Source of the DNA: CAIOSQ01 sp044359885
GTDB lineage: Bacteria > Pseudomonadota > Alphaproteobacteria > CACIAM-22H2
Direction of reading: 5' to 3'
DNA: 9,216 nucleotides
NCBI GenBank assembly: GCA_044359885.1
Contig: JBIKLI010000170.1
Location: forward strand, 1-9,216
The position numbers were made by a program, and so were the translations under genes. The notes beneath the pieces were generated by a model. It saw only the letters and a list, made by a program, of their open reading frames with translations. It was not told where the DNA came from and made no database searches. Shown piece after piece: positions 7,716 to 9,216 of the stretch; the stretch's first letter is position 1, and each line of letters begins with the position of its first letter.

Positions 7716-7728
7716 AAAACCCGTAGCC

Positions 7729-7770
7729 AGTATGGTCAATTCTTGCTCCCCCCGCTTTGATCTGGGTCAA
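7729..7770 (-). promoter_or_regulatory. Second FNR/Anr-type promoter, inside the 3' end of ccoS
   Basis: TTGATctggGTCAA (plus strand, 7757-7770) has the same one-base departure from the FNR/Anr consensus as the ccoN box. It lies within the ccoS codons for VDPDQ. On the minus strand CATACT (7734-7729, 4 of 6 to TATAAT) is centred exactly 32 bases downstream of the box centre, the class II FNR spacing. The predicted start is near 7722. Because of the terminator at 7640-7667 it should make a short RNA rather than drive ccoN, unless there is read-through. Confidence 0.6.
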
Positions 7771-7939
7771 CCGAAGGGCGCTTCGCGGGTGCGGCGGCCT
7801 TGTCGTCGTCCATCAGGATGCGGTAGCCCGGGCCGTCCAGATCCTCGTATTGCCCGCTGCGCAAGGACCACCAGAAAAGTGCGGCGATGACAAAGACCAG
7901 CACCAAGGAGAGCGGGATCAGCAAATACAGGATGTCCAT
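7736..7939 (-). CDS. ccoS: CcoS, cbb3 oxidase maturation protein
   Basis: A 67-residue protein beginning MDILYLLIPLSLVLVF, the hallmark of the CcoS family. One transmembrane helix covers about residues 4-25. The conserved FWWSLRSGQYEDLDGP block follows, then ILMDDD (41-46). CcoS acts with CcoI in cofactor insertion into the cbb3 complex. I chose the ATG at 7939 because it matches the usual family start. An ATG at 7948 would add three residues and overlap the ccoI stop as TAATG. The last codons contain an FNR-type box. About 13 of 67 codons end in A or T, as in the right part of the window and unlike ccoQ and the other left-hand genes. It is the only ccoS in the window; the terminator at 7640-7667 ends its transcript. 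Confidence 0.95.
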   Translation of the reverse strand: MDILYLLIPLSLVLVFVIAALFWWSLRSGQYEDLDGPGYRILMDDDKAAAPAKRPSVDPDQSGGSKN

Positions 7940-7947
7940 GCCGTCCA

Positions 7948-9216
7948 TTATCGCCGTTGCAGCCTCAATGCATTGAGCACCACCAGCAGCGAACTGGCCG
8001 ACATGCCGATACCGGCCATCCAGGGCGTCACCCAGCCGGTCATGGCCAGCGGAATCGCAAGAAAGTTGTAGGCGAAGGCCCACACCAGGTTCTGTTTCAC
8101 GATGCGCAAGGTTCGCCGCGCCAGGGCCAGCCCGTCGGGCAATGCCTGCAAGTCGTTGCCGAGCAGCACCACGTCGGCATTGGCGCGAGCCAGGTCTGCG
8201 CCGCCGCCCATGGCGATCGAAACCTGTGCTTGCGCCAGTACTGGCGCATCGTTGACCCCGTCGCCTACCATGGCCACCGTCGCCCCGGCTTCCTGAAACG
8301 CCTTGAGCGCTGCGTGCTTGTCTTCCGGCGAAAGTCCGCCTCGTGCATCGTCGATGCCCAGCGCCGCACCAACCCTCGCCGCTGCTGCCGGTGCATCGCC
8401 GCTGAATATCGAAAGCTGGATGCCGGCCCTCGCGAGACCAGCCACCATTGCCGCGGCCTCGTGGCGCAATCCGTCGCTTAGGCGAAAGAATGCCTGCCAA
8501 CCCTGCGCGCTTCCCAGTGCAATCACCGTGTCGCCAACGCCGACTGCCGCCAGCGCATCGGCCGGAATCGCCAGGCCGTGCAGGCCGGCGACGAAATCGG
8601 GACGGCCCAGGCGCCACAGCGAACCAGCCATCCGCCCTTCGACCCCGGCCCCCGTGGTGGCGCGCAGGCCGTCGACCGCGATTCCTGAATCGATGCCGCC
8701 GGCTGCCAGCGCCCGCGCGATGGGATGTTCCGACCCGCGCTCGAGTGCCGCCGCCAGCGCCCGCGCCTGCAGCGCATCGCCAACGATCGGGATTGTCTCC
8801 ACCAGTTCCATGCGCCCCACGGTAAGCGTGCCGGTCTTGTCGAACACGAAACGATCGGCGCGCGCCAGCGCCTCGATGGCATGGCCGCGCGTCACCAGAA
8901 CGCCGCGCGCAGCGAGGGCGCCGGTCGCCACGGTCAGCGCCGCCGGCGTCGCCAGCGACAGCGCACAGGGGCAACTCACCACCAGCACCGCGACGAAGAC
9001 CCACAGCGCGCGCGACGGATCCAGCCACCACCAGGCGAGCGCGGTCGCCACCGCCAGCAGCAACAGGGCGACGATGAAACGGCCGGCAACCCGGTCGGCC
9101 ATTTCCACCAGCTGCGGCTTTTCCGCCGCCGCCCGCTCCATCAGGCGCTGGATGGCGGCAACGCGGGTCGACTCGCCGACGCGCTCGACCCGCATCACCA
9201 ACGGGCTGGAAGTATT
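7948..9216 (-). CDS. ccoI: CcoI-type copper P-type ATPase, copy 2 (5' end cut by window edge)
   Basis: The C-terminal 422 residues of a P1B copper ATPase; the frame is open through the right edge, so the metal-binding N-terminus and first helices are outside. Visible in order are: the segment SPLVMRVERVGESTRVAAI before the membrane pair; the ion-binding motif SCPCALSLATP (CPC codons 8973-8965); the phosphorylation motif DKTGTLTVG (Asp codon at 8841); the HP motif SEHPIARA; the hinge GDGVNDAP (8265-8242); and the final helices with NFLAIPLAMTG. It supplies copper for cbb3 assembly and is followed directly by ccoS, the ccoI-ccoS pair typical of beta- and gammaproteobacteria. It is clearly different from copy 1: CPC context SLATP against ALAVP, and a different phosphorylation-site context. 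The stop at 7950-7948 is 8 bases before ccoS. CopA-like exporters share these motifs; the ccoS neighbour favors CcoI. Confidence 0.94.
   Translation of the reverse strand, partial: NTSSPLVMRVERVGESTRVAAIQRLMERAAAEKPQLVEMADRVAGRFIVALLLLAVATALAWWWLDPSRALWVFVAVLVVSCPCALSLATPAALTVATGALAARGVLVTRGHAIEALARADRFVFDKTGTLTVGRMELVETIPIVGDALQARALAAALERGSEHPIARALAAGGIDSGIAVDGLRATTGAGVEGRMAGSLWRLGRPDFVAGLHGLAIPADALAAVGVGDTVIALGSAQGWQAFFRLSDGLRHEAAAMVAGLARAGIQLSIFSGDAPAAAARVGAALGIDDARGGLSPEDKHAALKAFQEAGATVAMVGDGVNDAPVLAQAQVSIAMGGGADLARANADVVLLGNDLQALPDGLALARRTLRIVKQNLVWAFAYNFLAIPLAMTGWVTPWMAGIGMSASSLLVVLNALRLQRR

Larger units (their letters stand above)
7640..7722 (-). ncRNA. Candidate FNR-controlled small RNA or attenuated leader, about 83 nt
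   Basis: The FNR-type promoter at 7729-7770 predicts a start near 7722, and the terminator at 7640-7667 gives the 3' end. Between them the minus-strand RNA forms a 5' hairpin at 7713-7691 (GGTGATGGC / GCCGTCACC, loop of 5). This is 9 bp fully paired if one G-U wobble is counted. On the plus strand the same position is a C-A mismatch, which favors an RNA made from the minus strand. A purine/pyrimidine-rich single-stranded stretch (around CTCTCTGTTGGGG) then leads into the terminator stem with a U9 tail. This is the usual layout of an Hfq-type small RNA. I recognise no known family. It could also be the 3' UTR of ccoS, or a leader for the small ORF at 7668-7715. Confidence 0.5.
7418..7735. other. 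ccoS-ccoN intergenic regulatory region
   Basis: A 318-base gap in an otherwise tightly packed locus, clearly richer in A/T than the flanking genes. Reading in the direction of transcription (high to low coordinates), it holds the start of a candidate small transcript, an intrinsic terminator, and an A/T-rich stretch (about 7538-7600). An FNR-type box with a -10 element follows, then a leader with a run of eight T on the minus strand (7440-7447), then the ccoN ribosome site. No family-recognisable protein gene is seen in it. Confidence 0.85.

Noticed and set aside
7940..9031. Upstream extension of the ccoS frame
   Set aside because: The added part is the wrong frame of ccoI copy 2 and has low complexity; CcoS starts at MDILYLLIP.

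Overview
The window is a cytochrome cbb3 oxidase (cco/fix) locus read entirely from the minus strand, right to left. In transcription order it holds ccoI copy 2 (5' end cut by the right edge), ccoS, a 318-base intergenic regulatory region, then ccoN-ccoO-ccoQ-ccoP-ccoG-ccoH-ccoI copy 1 (3' end cut by the left edge). All genes are intact apart from the two edge truncations. The other long open frames on both strands are by-products of the high GC content. The source is a high-GC proteobacterium with microaerobic respiration.

ccoNOQP encode the oxidase. CcoN is the catalytic heme-copper subunit, CcoO (one heme c) and CcoP (two hemes c) carry electrons, and CcoQ is the small stabilising subunit. 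ccoG, ccoH, ccoI and ccoS are maturation genes. CcoG is a membrane Fe-S protein linked to copper handling, CcoI is a P1B-type copper ATPase, and CcoH and CcoS are small assembly factors. Gene junctions from ccoN to ccoI are 9-16 bases or short overlaps, so this is one operon.

The 7418-7735 region and the adjacent ccoS 3' end hold the control elements. Two near-perfect FNR/Anr-type palindromes lie there, one ahead of ccoN (7524-7537) and one inside the last codons of ccoS (7757-7770). A strong intrinsic terminator (7640-7667) separates ccoIS from ccoN. The second FNR box has a well-placed -10 element, and the stretch from it to the terminator looks like an oxygen-regulated transcript of about 83 nt. 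It may be a small RNA, or a leader carrying a 15-codon ORF whose stop codon abuts the terminator stem.

The locus looks like two cbb3 clusters joined together. It carries two dissimilar ccoI genes, one on each side of the structural genes. The right part (ccoI-ccoS and the start of ccoN) has more A/T-ending codons and the ccoI-ccoS-ccoN order I associate with beta-/gammaproteobacteria. The left part (rest of ccoN through ccoGHI) is almost purely G/C-ending and has an alphaproteobacterial fixNOQP-GHI layout. The switch falls near 6800-6810, inside the most conserved part of ccoN. This may be homologous recombination between clusters or a chimeric assembly join; the sequence alone cannot decide.
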